Source: Chachezhania sediminis
Lineage (GTDB): Bacteria > Pseudomonadota > Alphaproteobacteria > Rhodobacterales > Rhodobacteraceae
Direction of reading: 5' to 3'
Length of the DNA stretch: 64,000 bases
Assembly: GCF_009765275.1 (NCBI RefSeq)
Contig: NZ_VOPH01000005.1
Span: forward strand, 186,001-250,000
Part shown: positions 37,723 to 47,362 of the stretch, piece after piece
Numbering within the stretch: the stretch's first letter is position 1
How the letters are laid out: the number at the start of each line of letters is the position of its first letter
The notes under the pieces: generated by a model
What the model was told of the DNA's origin: nothing
The model's input: the letters and a program-made list of their open reading frames with translations, nothing else
The model's database searches: none
Position numbers and translations under genes: made by a program

Positions 37723-38493
37723 ATGCCCCGTTATGCCCTTCGTGTCGAATATGATGGCGGCCCCTTCGCGGGCTGGCAGCGCCAGGCCGACCAGCCGTCG
37801 GTCCAGGGCGCAATCGAGGCCGCACTGGCGAAGCTGGAGCCGCGCGCGCACACGATCGCCGCGGCCGGCCGCACCGATGCTGGCGTCCATGCGCTGGCAC
37901 AAGTGGCGCATTGCGACATGGAGAAAAGCTGGGATCCATTCCGATTGTCGGAAGCGTTGAACCATCATCTGAAGCCCGCGCCGGTTGCCATCACCGTCGC
38001 CGCGGCTGTCGATGACGACTGGCATGCAAGGTTCTCGGCGGTGGAACGGCGCTATCTCTACCGGATCCTGCTGCGCCGGGCGCCGCCGACGCTGATCCAC
38101 GGCCAGGTCTGGAAGATCGGTCACGACCTTGATGCCGAAGCCATGCAGAAAGGTGCGAACCATCTGCTGGGACGGCACGATTTCACGACCTTCCGCGCCT
38201 CGATCTGTCAGGCGAAAAGCCCGGTGAAGACGGTCGATGCCGTGGACGTGGCGCGGGTCGATGGCTTTTTCGGGCCTGAAATCCAGATCCGCGTCCGGGC
38301 GCGGTCCTTCCTGCACAACCAGGTGCGCAGCTTCGTCGGCACGCTCGAGCGCGTCGGCCGAGGCGCCTGGGCCCCGGACGATGTCCGGGCCGCGCTGGAG
38401 GCCCGCGACCGGGCCACCTGCGGGCCCGTGGCGCCGCCGACTGGGCTGTACCTGGCCGGCGTCGGCTACGACACGGATCCTTTCGCCCCGTAG
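37723..38493 (+). CDS. truA: tRNA pseudouridine(38-40) synthase
   Basis: TruA isomerises uridines 38-40 in the anticodon stem-loop. The 256-residue protein has the catalytic aspartate in [11 protein letters not shown] (Asp52) and [13 protein letters not shown], the conserved C-terminal segment. The start is well supported by AGGAGGCGCGC directly upstream. It lies immediately after the composite repeat and ends 12 bp from the convergent cytochrome gene. Confidence 0.97.
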   Translation: MPRYALRVEYDGGPFAGWQRQADQPSVQGAIEAALAKLEPRAHTIAAAGRTDAGVHALAQVAHCDMEKSWDPFRLSEALNHHLKPAPVAITVAAAVDDDWHARFSAVERRYLYRILLRRAPPTLIHGQVWKIGHDLDAEAMQKGANHLLGRHDFTTFRASICQAKSPVKTVDAVDVARVDGFFGPEIQIRVRARSFLHNQVRSFVGTLERVGRGAWAPDDVRAALEARDRATCGPVAPPTGLYLAGVGYDTDPFAP

Positions 38494-38505
38494 CCGGCCC
38501 CGACC

Positions 38506-39348
38506 TTACCCCTTGTCGGGCAGCGGCGGCAGCGTGCGCAGGTAGGCCACAATGGCGTCCAGATCCCCGGGTGTCATGTGGGCAAGGTAGCCATAGGGCA
38601 TCGGCGGCATCATCGGGCTGCCGTCCGGACGCGTGCCGTTCACGATCATCGCCTTCAGTTCGTCATCCGAGTAGCGGGCCAGCCCGTCCGCATGGCTGGT
38701 CAGGTTCGACGCGACCGAGGTGCCCCAGGGCCCATGGAACTCGAACCCGCCGCGGCCCAGGTCGGTGTCGACCATCGGTCCCTGCGGCCCCATCGGCGTG
38801 TGGCATTCCAGGCAATGGGTCACCGGGCCGGCCAGGTAGGCTCCGTATTCCACCGTGGGTCCCCGCGGGATGTCGGCCACCCCGGCGACCGGGGGCCCGT
38901 AGGCCGGGGGCAGCGGGATATTGTAGTGCGAGATACCCGGATCGTTCTCGATCCCCGGCAGGGTCCGCAGGAAGGCCACGATGGCCGCAAGGTCCGTATC
39001 CGAAAGACCGCGGTAGAAGGCAAAGGGCATCGGCGGGCCGATGACCGAACCGTCGGGGCGAATGCCTTCGCGGATCGCGCGGGCCAGTTCCGCATCGGAC
39101 CAGCCGCCTATTGCGCCTGCGGGCGTGATATTGGGGGCAATGGCGGTGAAGGCCGGGTTCTTCTCGACCAGGCGGCCGGCCAGCTCCATGTTGGCGACCG
39201 GGCCATCGGGACCGATGGGCGTGTGGCAGTTTCCGCAGCCGGCGGGCCCGCGGACCAGGTATTCGCCGCGCTCCTGCAGGGTTTCGGCCGATACGGCCCC
39301 TGCGCCGGCCAGCACGGCGGCGGCCAGGCACATCGTCATCCGGTTCAT
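38506..39348 (-). CDS. Dihaem c-type cytochrome
   Basis: This 280-residue exported protein has a signal peptide cleaved after VSA (about residue 21) and two c-type haem sites, CGNCH (about residue 38) and CLECH (about 178). Each lies in a repeated domain with the same downstream pattern (SDAELARAIREGIRPDGS and SDDELKAMIVNGTRPDGS) and MP methionine candidates for axial ligation. It resembles the cytochrome subunit of alcohol/aldehyde-dehydrogenase-type complexes, but no dehydrogenase is adjacent. I chose the ATG at 39346-39348, nine to ten bases after GGAGG. Confidence 0.88.
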   Translation of the reverse strand: MNRMTMCLAAAVLAGAGAVSAETLQERGEYLVRGPAGCGNCHTPIGPDGPVANMELAGRLVEKNPAFTAIAPNITPAGAIGGWSDAELARAIREGIRPDGSVIGPPMPFAFYRGLSDTDLAAIVAFLRTLPGIENDPGISHYNIPLPPAYGPPVAGVADIPRGPTVEYGAYLAGPVTHCLECHTPMGPQGPMVDTDLGRGGFEFHGPWGTSVASNLTSHADGLARYSDDELKAMIVNGTRPDGSPMMPPMPYGYLAHMTPGDLDAIVAYLRTLPPLPDKG

Positions 39349-39851
39349 GTCTTCCATTCCTCCCGAACCGGTTTTCCGGCCCTTGTTCTTGGTGGATTGC
39401 ACCCGACCTGGGCTGCGACTCGCACGCTTTCCCTAACGTCAAGAATATCACGGAATGTACGATCCGGTGGGGAATTTCGTGGGCCCGGCGCGGCCTCCCC
39501 TGCCCGGCGCCGCCGCGTCCGGGCCTTGGCAGGGGTCATGTCGATCTGGACGCCATGGCTCAGTGCCGGATGGATGCGGGCGGCGCAGATGCTGGCGCCG
39601 GCCTGCACCGCGGTGTCACGATCCGGCCGCGGAAACATGCGATGATCAGGGAAGCAGGGCCGCGGCGTCTCAACCTCGCCCGGCGGCTGTCGTGCCACCG
39701 ACGGAAAGCAGGGCGCGCGCGCCCCTTCTTCTCTTTCCAAATACCTCCCGCCGGAGGCATCCGACCGCAACGCCCGCGCCGCGGTCGGGAAACCGGCGGG
39801 CACCGGTCAGACCCGATCTGGCCCCATTGGCCCGGTCACGCCGGCCGGCGA
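39349..39851. other. Intergenic region between gcvP and the cytochrome gene
   Basis: This 503-bp stretch lies downstream of gcvP and upstream of the cytochrome gene, both on the minus strand. It contains a half copy of the intergenic repeat at 39722-39758 and an A+T-richer segment around 39430-39470 that could hold the cytochrome promoter. The open frames crossing it are short and show no recognisable domain. Confidence 0.55.
39722..39758 (-). repeat. Half copy (arm B) of the intergenic palindromic element
   Basis: Read on the minus strand, a hairpin CCTCC...GGAGG is followed by GTATTTGGAAAGAGAAGAAG and GGGG, the same core as arm B of the composite element. It lies about 93 bp downstream of the gcvP stop, in the orientation of gcvP transcription. 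Confidence 0.7.
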
Positions 39852-42719
39852 TTACTCAGCCGCGTCGGCATAGGCTTCCATCGGCGGGCAGGTGCAGGTC
39901 AGGTTGCGGTCGCCCCAGACATTGTCGACCCGGTTGACCGGCGGCCAGTACTTGTCGACCCGGAAGGATCCCGGCGGAAAACAGCCCTGTTCGCGGGAAT
40001 AGGGCCGGTCCCAGTCGCGGACCAGGTCCTCCATCGTGTGGGGCGCGTTCTTCAGCGGATTGTTGTCGCGGTCGATCCGGCCCTCCTCGATATGCGCGAT
40101 CTCGGCCCTGATCGCCAGCATCGCGTCGCAGAAGCGGTCGAGTTCGGCCTTGGTCTCGCTTTCCGTGGGCTCGACCATCAGCGTGCCCGCCACCGGCCAG
40201 CTCATCGTCGGCGCGTGGAAACCGCAATCGGCAAGGCGCTTGGCGATGTCGTCCACCGTCACGCCGGCGCTGTCCAGGAAGGGCCGCGTGTCCAGGATGC
40301 ATTCATGCGCCACCCGCCCCTTGCCGCCCTTGAACAGCACGTCGAAGGCGCCTTCCAGCCGCTTGGCGATGTAGTTGGCGTTCAGGATCGCCACCCGCGT
40401 CGCCTGGGTCAGCCCCTCGCCCCCCATCATCAGGCAATAGGCCCAGGAGATCGGCAGAAGCGACGGCGAGCCGTAGGGCGCGGCGGACACCGGGCCGGTC
40501 TTGCCGCCCGTGGCCGGGTGGCCCGGCAGGAACGGCGTCAGGTGCGCCTTGACGCCGATCGGGCCCATGCCGGGGCCGCCGCCGCCATGGGGGATGCAGA
40601 AGGTCTTGTGCAGGTTCAGGTGGCTGACATCGCCGCCCAGGTCGCCGGGACGCGCCAGACCCACCATCGCGTTCATGTTGGCGCCGTCGATATAGACCTG
40701 TCCGCCATGTTCATGGGTGATGGCGCAGACCTCGCGCACCGTTTCCTCGAACACGCCATGGGTCGAGGGATAGGTGATCATGCAACCGGCCAGATTGGGC
40801 CCGTGCTTTTCCGCCTTGGCGCGGAAATCGTCCAGGTCGATATCCCCGTTCGCCGCCGATTTCACCGCCACCACGTCCCAGCCTGCCATCTGGGCCGAAG
40901 CCGGGTTGGTGCCGTGCGCGCTCATCGGGATCAGGCAGACCTTGCGGTGCCCTTCGCCATTGGCGATGTGGAAGGCGCGGATCGTCATCAGACCCGCGTA
41001 CTCGCCCTGCGCGCCCGAATTGGGTTGCATGGAAAAGGCGTCGTAGCCGGTGATCGCGCAAAGCTTGGCCGACAGGTCGTCGATCATCTCCTTGTAGCCC
41101 AGCGCCTGGTTCGCCGGCACGAAAGGGTGGAGCGATGCGAATTCCGGCCAGCTGATCGGCATCATCTCGGCAGCCGCGTTCAGCTTCATGGTGCAGGATC
41201 CCAGCGGGATCATCGCGCGGTCCAGGGCCAGGTCGCGGTCGGCCAGGCGGCGCATGTAGCGCATCATCTCGGTCTCGGCCCGGTTCATGTGAAAGACCGG
41301 GTGGGTCATGAAATCGCTCTCGCGCTTCAGACCTTCGGGCAGGCGCTCGGCCTCGCCCTTCGCATCGTCGCGCAACGGGTCGTCCTTGGGCGCATCGATG
41401 CCGAAAGCGCGCCAGACGGCCTCGACCGTTGCCGCACGGGTCAGCTCGTCCAGCGTGATGCCGACCCTGGTCTGACCGACGCGGCGCAGATTCAGGCCCT
41501 CGCGTTCTGCCGCCTGCAGGACACCGCGCTGCAGCAGCCCGACGTCGACCGTGATCGTGTCGAAGAAAGCGCCCGGTGCCACGGCAAAGCCCGCCCCTTC
41601 CAGCCCGCGGGCCATGCGTGCGGTCAGGCGGTGGATGCGGTGGGCGATGGCCTTCAGGCCCACCGGCCCGTGGAAGACGCCATAGAAGGACGCCATCACC
41701 GCCAGCAGGGCCTGCGCGGTGCACACGTTCGACGTGGCCTTCTCGCGCCGGATATGCTGTTCGCGGGTCTGCAGCGACAGGCGATAGGCGCGGTTGCCCT
41801 GCGCATCGACGCTGACGCCGACAAGGCGGCCGGGCATCGACCGGACATGGGCCTGTTTCGTGGCCATATAGGCGGCGTGCGGCCCGCCATAGCCGATCGG
41901 CACGCCAAATCGCTGGGTCGACCCAACGGCGATGTCGGCACCCATGGCGCCCGGTTCCTTCAGCAGGGTCAGCGCCATCGGGTCTGCGGCGACCACGGCG
42001 ATGGCCTTGGCTGCGTGCAGTGCGGCGATTTCGGGCGTGAAATCGCGGATCTCGCCATGGGTGCCGGGATACTGGAAGACGGCGCCGAAGACGGTTTCGG
42101 GGTCCAGCGCCTCGGGCGCGCCGACGATGATCTCGATCCCCAGCGGTTCGGCCCGGGTCTTCATCACGGCAATGTTCTGGGGGTGGCAGTTTTCATCGAC
42201 GAAGAACGCCTTCGACTTCGACTTCGCCACGCGTTCGGCCATGGTCATGGCTTCGGCACAGGCCGTGGCCTCGTCCAGCAGGGACGCGTTCGCGACCTCC
42301 AGGCCCGTCAGGTCGCCCATCATGGTCTGGAAGTTCAAAAGCGCCTCCAGCCGGCCCTGGCTGATCTCGGCCTGGTAGGGCGTATAGGCCGTGTACCAGG
42401 CGGGGTTTTCCAGGATGTTGCGCTGGATCGCGGGCGGCGTGACCGTGCCGTGATAGCCCTGCCCGATCAGCGAGGTCATGACCTTGTTCTTCGCCGCCAC
42501 CTTGCGCATCCGCGCCAGGAGGTCGCGTTCGGACAGGGGATCCTCGAAGACCAGCGGATCGACGGCGCGGATCGATCCCGGGACCGTCTCGTCGATCAGG
42601 GCGTCCAGCGTGGGGGCGCCCACGACATCCAGCATCGCCTCCATTTCCGAAGGCGACGGGCCGATATGGCGGCGGTTGGCGAAATCGTAGGGATCGTAGT
42701 CGGTGGACAGGTCGGTCAT
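39852..42719 (-). CDS. gcvP: Glycine dehydrogenase (decarboxylating), P-protein
   Basis: The P-protein decarboxylates glycine and loads the methylamine group on the H-protein lipoyl arm. The protein has 955 residues, the usual single-chain length. The PLP-binding lysine is in [19 protein letters not shown], and the N-terminal [11 protein letters not shown] and C-terminal [14 protein letters not shown] segments are typical. I start it at the ATG at 42717-42719, with AAAGGAG eight bases upstream; the frame is open 59 codons further through non-homologous sequence. It follows gcvH after a 197-bp gap, which may hold a secondary promoter. Confidence 0.98.
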   Translation of the reverse strand: MTDLSTDYDPYDFANRRHIGPSPSEMEAMLDVVGAPTLDALIDETVPGSIRAVDPLVFEDPLSERDLLARMRKVAAKNKVMTSLIGQGYHGTVTPPAIQRNILENPAWYTAYTPYQAEISQGRLEALLNFQTMMGDLTGLEVANASLLDEATACAEAMTMAERVAKSKSKAFFVDENCHPQNIAVMKTRAEPLGIEIIVGAPEALDPETVFGAVFQYPGTHGEIRDFTPEIAALHAAKAIAVVAADPMALTLLKEPGAMGADIAVGSTQRFGVPIGYGGPHAAYMATKQAHVRSMPGRLVGVSVDAQGNRAYRLSLQTREQHIRREKATSNVCTAQALLAVMASFYGVFHGPVGLKAIAHRIHRLTARMARGLEGAGFAVAPGAFFDTITVDVGLLQRGVLQAAEREGLNLRRVGQTRVGITLDELTRAATVEAVWRAFGIDAPKDDPLRDDAKGEAERLPEGLKRESDFMTHPVFHMNRAETEMMRYMRRLADRDLALDRAMIPLGSCTMKLNAAAEMMPISWPEFASLHPFVPANQALGYKEMIDDLSAKLCAITGYDAFSMQPNSGAQGEYAGLMTIRAFHIANGEGHRKVCLIPMSAHGTNPASAQMAGWDVVAVKSAANGDIDLDDFRAKAEKHGPNLAGCMITYPSTHGVFEETVREVCAITHEHGGQVYIDGANMNAMVGLARPGDLGGDVSHLNLHKTFCIPHGGGGPGMGPIGVKAHLTPFLPGHPATGGKTGPVSAAPYGSPSLLPISWAYCLMMGGEGLTQATRVAILNANYIAKRLEGAFDVLFKGGKGRVAHECILDTRPFLDSAGVTVDDIAKRLADCGFHAPTMSWPVAGTLMVEPTESETKAELDRFCDAMLAIRAEIAHIEEGRIDRDNNPLKNAPHTMEDLVRDWDRPYSREQGCFPPGSFRVDKYWPPVNRVDNVWGDRNLTCTCPPMEAYADAAE

Positions 42720-42916
42720 CGCGTCTCTCCTTTGCCGGGCCGTCATCGTGCCGGCGGCACGGGCCCCAAGGTCCGACCGGCCACGGCAATGGCCGCGGCG
42801 CAGGGCCGGCGTGAAATTCCGTTCGGATCGCGGGCAGCCTTCGTGGCCGCCGCGGGAATGCAAGTGCAGGATCGGCGCCGCGAGGGGACGCGGCACCCGG
42901 GACCTGGTCGATCAGC

Positions 42917-43276
42917 CTACTCGATGAACTCGTTATAGGCGGCCTCGTCCATGTAATCGTCCATCGGCGACATGTCGGAGACCTTGATCTTGAAGAACCA
43001 CGCCTCGCCCATCGCGTCCTCGTTCACCAGGGACGGGTTGTCAGGCAGGGTCTCGTTCACCTCGACGATCTCGCCGTCCAGCGGCGCCAGGATGTCGGAC
43101 GCGGCCTTGACGCTTTCGATCACGACACATTCGTCGTCCTTGGTCACCTCGGTGCCGACTTCGGGCAGTTCCACGAAGACGACATCGCCCAGCTGCTCAG
43201 CGGCATAGGTGGTGATTCCGACGGTGACGATGTCGCCGTCGGCCAGAAGCCATTCATGTTCTTCGGTGAATTTCAT
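42917..43276 (-). CDS. gcvH: Glycine cleavage system H-protein
   Basis: This small lipoylated carrier shuttles the aminomethyl group between the P, T and L proteins. The 119 residues include the lipoyl-attachment lysine Lys57 in [13 protein letters not shown] and the C-terminal WFFKIKVSD signature. It starts 21 bp after gcvT on the same strand and so is under the glycine riboswitch. Confidence 0.98.
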   Translation of the reverse strand: MKFTEEHEWLLADGDIVTVGITTYAAEQLGDVVFVELPEVGTEVTKDDECVVIESVKAASDILAPLDGEIVEVNETLPDNPSLVNEDAMGEAWFFKIKVSDMSPMDDYMDEAAYNEFIE

Positions 43277-43297
43277 TTCTGGTCTATCCCTGCTGTC

Positions 43298-44437
43298 TTA
43301 TCTCTTGAAGTTTGCCGGAACGAAGGGCAGCGCCGCAACTGTCACGGGCTGGCGCTTGCCACGAAGCTCGCCGAAAAGCTGCGTCCCCGGGGCCGCCAGC
43401 GCGGCAGGGACATAGCCCATGGCCACCGGTCCCCCGACCGTCGGCCCGAACCCGCCCGAGGTGATGGTGCCCACCGGCGCCCCGCCCTCGGCCGTTTCGA
43501 AAAGCTCCACACCTTCGCGCATCGGTGCCCGGCCTTCCGGCTTCAGGCCCACGCGTTTCCGGGCCGCACCGTCGGCGAACTGGCCCAGGATCGTCTCGGC
43601 CCCGGGAAAGCCGCCTTCGCGCTGGCCGCCCGCGCGGCGGACCTTCTGGATCGCCCAGGTCAGCCCCGCCTCGACCGGCGTGGTGTCTAGGCCGATGTCG
43701 TGGCCGTAAAGGCAAAGCCCCGCCTCCAGCCGCAGCGAATCCCGCGCGCCCAGGCCGACCGGGCTGACGTCGTCGTTCTCCAGCAGCTTCCTCGCCACCG
43801 CCTCGGAGGCCGACGCAGACACCGAAATCTCGAACCCGTCCTCGCCGGTATAGCCTGACCGCGAGATCCAGACCGGCACCTCTTCCCGGCCCATGCCCAG
43901 CGACAGGTCCGCCGCGATCACGTCCATGAAGCGCATGTCCGTGACGGCGGGGCACAGCGGCGCCAGCGCGGCTTCGGCAGCCGGCCCCTGCAGCGCGATC
44001 AGCGCGCGGTCGGTGATTTCGGTCAGCGTGACGTGGTCGGGCAGCGACGCGCGCATATAGGCGATGTCGTCCGCCTTGCAGGCCGCGTTCACCACCACGA
44101 ACAGGCTCTCGCCCATGCGCGCGAACATCAGATCGTCCCGGATGCCGCCATCGTCCGAGGTCAGCAGCCCATAGCGCTGCCGCCCGTCGCCCAGGCCCAC
44201 CACGTCCATCGGCACCAGCGCCTCGAAGGCCAGGGCCACATCGGTCCAGCCGGCGCCGTCCAGCAGCACCTGGCCCATGTGGCTGACATCGAACAGACCG
44301 GCCCTGTCGCGCGTCGCGGCGTGTTCGGCCATGATCCCGGCGAACTGTACCGGCATGTCATAGCCGGCAAAGCCCACCATCCGCGCGCCAAGCGCGCGAT
44401 GCAGGCCGTTCAAGGGTGTCGTTTCAAGTTCCGTCAT
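43298..44437 (-). CDS. gcvT: Glycine cleavage system aminomethyltransferase, T-protein
   Basis: The T-protein transfers the C1 unit from H-protein to THF, releasing ammonia and making 5,10-methylene-THF. The protein is about 379 residues. It has the folate-binding region GLFDVSHMGQV, the conserved SRSGYTGEDGFEI and the C-terminal beta-barrel (GTITSGGFGPTVGGPVAMGYV). I use the ATG at 44435-44437; an in-frame TTG two codons earlier is possible. It is the first gene of gcvT-gcvH-gcvP, directly downstream of the tandem glycine riboswitch. The lpdA (L-protein) gene is not in this window. Confidence 0.97.
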   Translation of the reverse strand: MTELETTPLNGLHRALGARMVGFAGYDMPVQFAGIMAEHAATRDRAGLFDVSHMGQVLLDGAGWTDVALAFEALVPMDVVGLGDGRQRYGLLTSDDGGIRDDLMFARMGESLFVVVNAACKADDIAYMRASLPDHVTLTEITDRALIALQGPAAEAALAPLCPAVTDMRFMDVIAADLSLGMGREEVPVWISRSGYTGEDGFEISVSASASEAVARKLLENDDVSPVGLGARDSLRLEAGLCLYGHDIGLDTTPVEAGLTWAIQKVRRAGGQREGGFPGAETILGQFADGAARKRVGLKPEGRAPMREGVELFETAEGGAPVGTITSGGFGPTVGGPVAMGYVPAALAAPGTQLFGELRGKRQPVTVAALPFVPANFKR

Positions 44438-44454
44438 CGGCAATACCCCTACCA

Positions 44455-44469
44455 GCGGGGAAAACCCGC
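44455..44469 (-). promoter_or_regulatory. Hairpin between the glycine riboswitch and gcvT
   Basis: On the minus strand GCGGG-TTTTC-CCCGC forms a 5-bp stem just after the second aptamer and before the TAGGGG ribosome-binding region of gcvT. It is a candidate expression platform that would sequester or release the initiation region. Confidence 0.45.
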
Positions 44470-44482
44470 CAGCCGATGCCCC

Positions 44483-44664
44483 CTCTGTCCCATGTGCCTG
44501 AGGCCTCTCGCCCTTCGGCGGGCACGCGGGTCATCCCCCGTGCCACTCTCCAGAGTGTTTCAGCGCATCCGGTCCGGTTGGCCTGAGAGTTTCCGGGGCG
44601 GTTGCTCCTTCGGCACCGACAAGGTCTGCGGTTGCCCGCGGTCCTGCCGGTTCTCCCGACTGCG
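44483..44664 (-). promoter_or_regulatory. Tandem glycine riboswitch controlling gcvTHP
   Basis: Two glycine aptamers are readable on the minus strand. The first (about 44571-44664) has GCGCAG...CGGGAGA, the core GCCGAAGGAGCAACCGC, CTCTCAGGC and GGACCGGATGCGC. The second (44483-44555) has CTCTGGAGAG, CGCCGAAGGGCGAG, CCTCAGGCA and GGACAGAG. Linker and order match the classic cooperative tandem arrangement. It lies 46 bp upstream of gcvT and should raise gcv expression when glycine is abundant, as in other bacteria. Confidence 0.95.
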
Positions 44665-44744
44665 CTTTCTTCCCTTGTCCTAGCGTCCCCCGGGCCGTCA
44701 GACAAGCACTTGGCGCGTTCGCAGGACAAAGCGTCGCTTTCGGG

Positions 44745-46196
44745 TTAAAAGATGCTGAAATATTCAGCCTGCTCCCATTCCGACAGCGCCGCCAGATACC
44801 GGTCCCATTCGAACCGCTTCAGGTGCAGCAGGTAATCGGCCACGTCAGGCCCCAGGGCGCCCCTGAACGTCTCCGACGCGGCGAAGGCCTCGATGGCGGC
44901 GCCCAGCGAAGCCGGCAGAGGCGTGGCGGTCCCGTCATAGGGTGTTTCGGTCGGCGGCGGCAGGACCAGGCCCGCCTCGACCCCGCACAGACCGGCATGG
45001 ATCTGGGCGGCCAGCGCGAAATAGGGGTTTGCCGCGGTTTCGGGGGCACGGTTTTCCACCCGGCTGGCCGTGTCGCCGGGCCTGGCCAGCACCCGCAACA
45101 TGGCGCCGCGGTTGTCGCGCCCCCAGGCGATTGCATTGGGTGCCAGCTGGTTCGGCTGATACCGCTTGTAGCCGTTCACCGTCGGCACATTCATCAGCGA
45201 AGCCGGTGCCGCATGGGTCAGAAGCCCTGCGATCCAGCCCTGCGCCACCTCGCCCAGGGCTCCCTCGGCATCGGGCAGGAACAGGTTCCGCCCGGTGTCG
45301 CGGTCCAGCACCGACTGGTGGATGTGCCAGCCCGAAGCCGCGACATTGGCCAGCACCGGCTTCGACATGAAGCTGGCATGCAGGCCCCGGCGCGCCATCA
45401 CTGCCTTGGTCGCGGCGCGGAACAGGACCATGCACTCGGCGGTCTCGGCCGGGCCCGCGGGCTCGAAGGTGACCTCGTACTGGCTGGGGCCCATCTCGAT
45501 CTCGATCGACCGCAGCGGCAGGGCCAGGCCTTCGGCCGCGCGGCGGATCTCGTCCAGCATGGGTTCGGCCGCATCATAGATCCCGTCGGACAGGAACTGA
45601 TAGCCCTGCCCTGTCGGCCGCGTGGCCGGCGGCGCGGGCGGCATGGTCGTGTCCGCGTGGCCGGGTCCCGGGCCGGTCTTCTCGAAGACATGGAACTCGA
45701 CCTCCAGCCCGAAGACGGCTTCCATCCCCGCGTCGTCCAGCCGCGCCTCGGCCTTGCGCAGCACGGCGTCCGAGGCGAAGGGGACGGGTGTTCCGTCCCG
45801 GAAATGCGGGCTGCACAGGATCCAGGCCGAATGCGGGGCCCAGGGAAGCCGCCGAAAGGTCTCCGGCCGCGGCACCAGCAGCACGTCGCCCGCCCCTTGC
45901 ATCGGCCCCGCGGCGATGCCCGTCTCGGCCGACCAGACCGGAAAGGCGGTCCGCCCCGACGGATCCTTCAACAGCAGGGTCGACGGCACAGCCATGCCCG
46001 ACCGGAACACCGAACGAAGCGACCGCGCCGCCACCGCCTTGCCACGCAACAGGCCGTGGGGATCCACGAACAGGAACCGCACCGTCTCGATCCCGAATTC
46101 CTCAACCCGCCCCAGCACGGAACGGGCCGCTTCCATGTCGGTCTCGGTCCAGAGCCCCGACAGCGCCAGCTCGCCATCGCGCAGACGGCTCACCAT
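44745..46196 (-). CDS. Glutamine synthetase family protein (gamma-glutamyl ligase type)
   Basis: This 483-residue protein has the glutamine synthetase fold. The catalytic-domain signatures are visible: GLEVEFHVFEK (first Glu of the metal site), EIEMGPSQYEVTFEP, ASGWHIHQSV (HxH metal/ATP site), NGYKRYQPNQLAPNAIAWG and SRVENRAPETAANPYFALAAQIHAGL. Small size and divergence from GlnA suggest a PuuA-like gamma-glutamylamide ligase or glutamine synthetase homologue rather than the main GlnA. It is divergent from the ureidoglycine aminohydrolase gene, so it may capture its ammonia or modify a related amine. The start lacks a clear ribosome-binding site; a later ATG (46134-46136) is an alternative. 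Confidence 0.85.
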   Translation of the reverse strand: MVSRLRDGELALSGLWTETDMEAARSVLGRVEEFGIETVRFLFVDPHGLLRGKAVAARSLRSVFRSGMAVPSTLLLKDPSGRTAFPVWSAETGIAAGPMQGAGDVLLVPRPETFRRLPWAPHSAWILCSPHFRDGTPVPFASDAVLRKAEARLDDAGMEAVFGLEVEFHVFEKTGPGPGHADTTMPPAPPATRPTGQGYQFLSDGIYDAAEPMLDEIRRAAEGLALPLRSIEIEMGPSQYEVTFEPAGPAETAECMVLFRAATKAVMARRGLHASFMSKPVLANVAASGWHIHQSVLDRDTGRNLFLPDAEGALGEVAQGWIAGLLTHAAPASLMNVPTVNGYKRYQPNQLAPNAIAWGRDNRGAMLRVLARPGDTASRVENRAPETAANPYFALAAQIHAGLCGVEAGLVLPPPTETPYDGTATPLPASLGAAIEAFAASETFRGALGPDVADYLLHLKRFEWDRYLAALSEWEQAEYFSIF

Positions 46197-46207
46197 ATGA
46201 AAACCAT

Positions 46208-46253
46208 TTTGTACAAACCGGTCATCCTGCAGTCGCGAACATCTACAAACCGG
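46208..46253. promoter_or_regulatory. Operator-like palindrome and direct repeats upstream of the glutamine-synthetase-like gene
   Basis: TTTGTACAAA (46208-46217) is a perfect palindrome of the kind bound by GntR-family regulators. The decamer TACAAACCGG occurs at 46212-46221 and again at 46244-46253, 32 bp apart, about three helical turns. It lies 12 bp from the start of the minus-strand gene and 210 bp from the start of the plus-strand gene. Confidence 0.45.
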
Positions 46254-46463
46254 ACGATCCGCGCCCCTTGCGGCGGCGAGGCCCGATCCGGGACATGTTC
46301 TTTTCTGCTCTCACGATCTGCAGGCGGCAACCGGGATGTCAAGGGACGGCCCCCGCCGCCACCCGGTTTCAAATTTCGAAGACAGCAGTTGAAACGCCGC
46401 CGCCCCTAGGCGACAGAGACGGCACAGGACAGACTGGACCTATCGCCAAAGACGGAGAAAACC

Positions 46464-47324
46464 ATGGCCACAGACGATTCGTCCGGCGTCACACGCCACT
46501 ATGCCGGGCCCATCGCAGGCCATCCCGGGCAGGACCAGCTTCTGACCGGAAGGGCCGCCTTTACAGAGGCTTACGCCTTCATCCCGCGCACAACGATGCG
46601 GGATATCGTGACAAGCGCCCTGCCCTTCTGGAACGGCACCCGGCTCTGGATCCTGGCACGGCCGATGTCGGGCTTCGCCGAGACTTTTTCGCATTACATC
46701 ATGGAAGTGGCCCCCGGCGGCGGCAGCGACCGGCCGGAACCCGAAGACGGTGCCGAAGGTGTCCTCTTCGTGACCGAAGGCCAGCTTGCCCTGACCATCG
46801 GCGACACTGACCATGTTCTGGCCCCCGGCGGCTATGCCTACCTGCCCCCCGGCTGCGCCTGGAAGGTCAACAATACCAGCGACCTGGCAACCCGCTTCCA
46901 CTGGATCCGCAAGCTCTACATCCCGGTTCCGGGCCTCGACGAGCCAGACCCCTTCGTCAGTTCGGATCTCGAGGTCGCGCCCGTCTCGATGCCCGGCGTC
47001 GACGGCCGCTGGTCCACCACCCGCTTCGTCTCGCCCGAAGACATGCGCCACGACATGCACGTCAACATCGTCACACTGCTGCCCGGCGCGGTGATTCCCT
47101 TCGCGGAAACACACGTGATGGAACACGGTCTTTACGTGCTGGAAGGCAAGGGCGTCTACCGCCTGAACCAGGACTGGGTCGAGGTCGAGGCCGGCGACTA
47201 CATGTGGCTGCGCGCCTTCTGCCCCCAGGCCTGCTATGCCGGCGGACCGGAACCGTTCCGCTACCTGCTTTACAAGGACGTGAACCGCCACGCCGCCCTG
47301 GGCGGCCCCTGGGCCCGTCGCTGA
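46464..47324 (+). CDS. (S)-ureidoglycine aminohydrolase
   Basis: This bicupin enzyme of purine/allantoin breakdown releases ammonia from (S)-ureidoglycine to give (S)-ureidoglycolate. The 286-residue protein has two cupin domains. In the C-terminal one the expected Mn2+ ligands are Glu215, His217 and His221 in FAETHVMEHGLYVL and Gln255 in CPQACY. Their spacing matches the Glu/His/His/Gln set described for the plant enzyme. A neighbouring Lys/Tyr-rich segment (FRYLLYKDVNRH) ends the domain. No other ureide gene is in the window. The start is ATG with GGAGAAAACC upstream. Confidence 0.9.
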   Translation: MATDDSSGVTRHYAGPIAGHPGQDQLLTGRAAFTEAYAFIPRTTMRDIVTSALPFWNGTRLWILARPMSGFAETFSHYIMEVAPGGGSDRPEPEDGAEGVLFVTEGQLALTIGDTDHVLAPGGYAYLPPGCAWKVNNTSDLATRFHWIRKLYIPVPGLDEPDPFVSSDLEVAPVSMPGVDGRWSTTRFVSPEDMRHDMHVNIVTLLPGAVIPFAETHVMEHGLYVLEGKGVYRLNQDWVEVEAGDYMWLRAFCPQACYAGGPEPFRYLLYKDVNRHAALGGPWARR

Positions 47325-47362
47325 CTCACCCCGCCATCGGCATCGCCGCCGAAGGCTCGATT

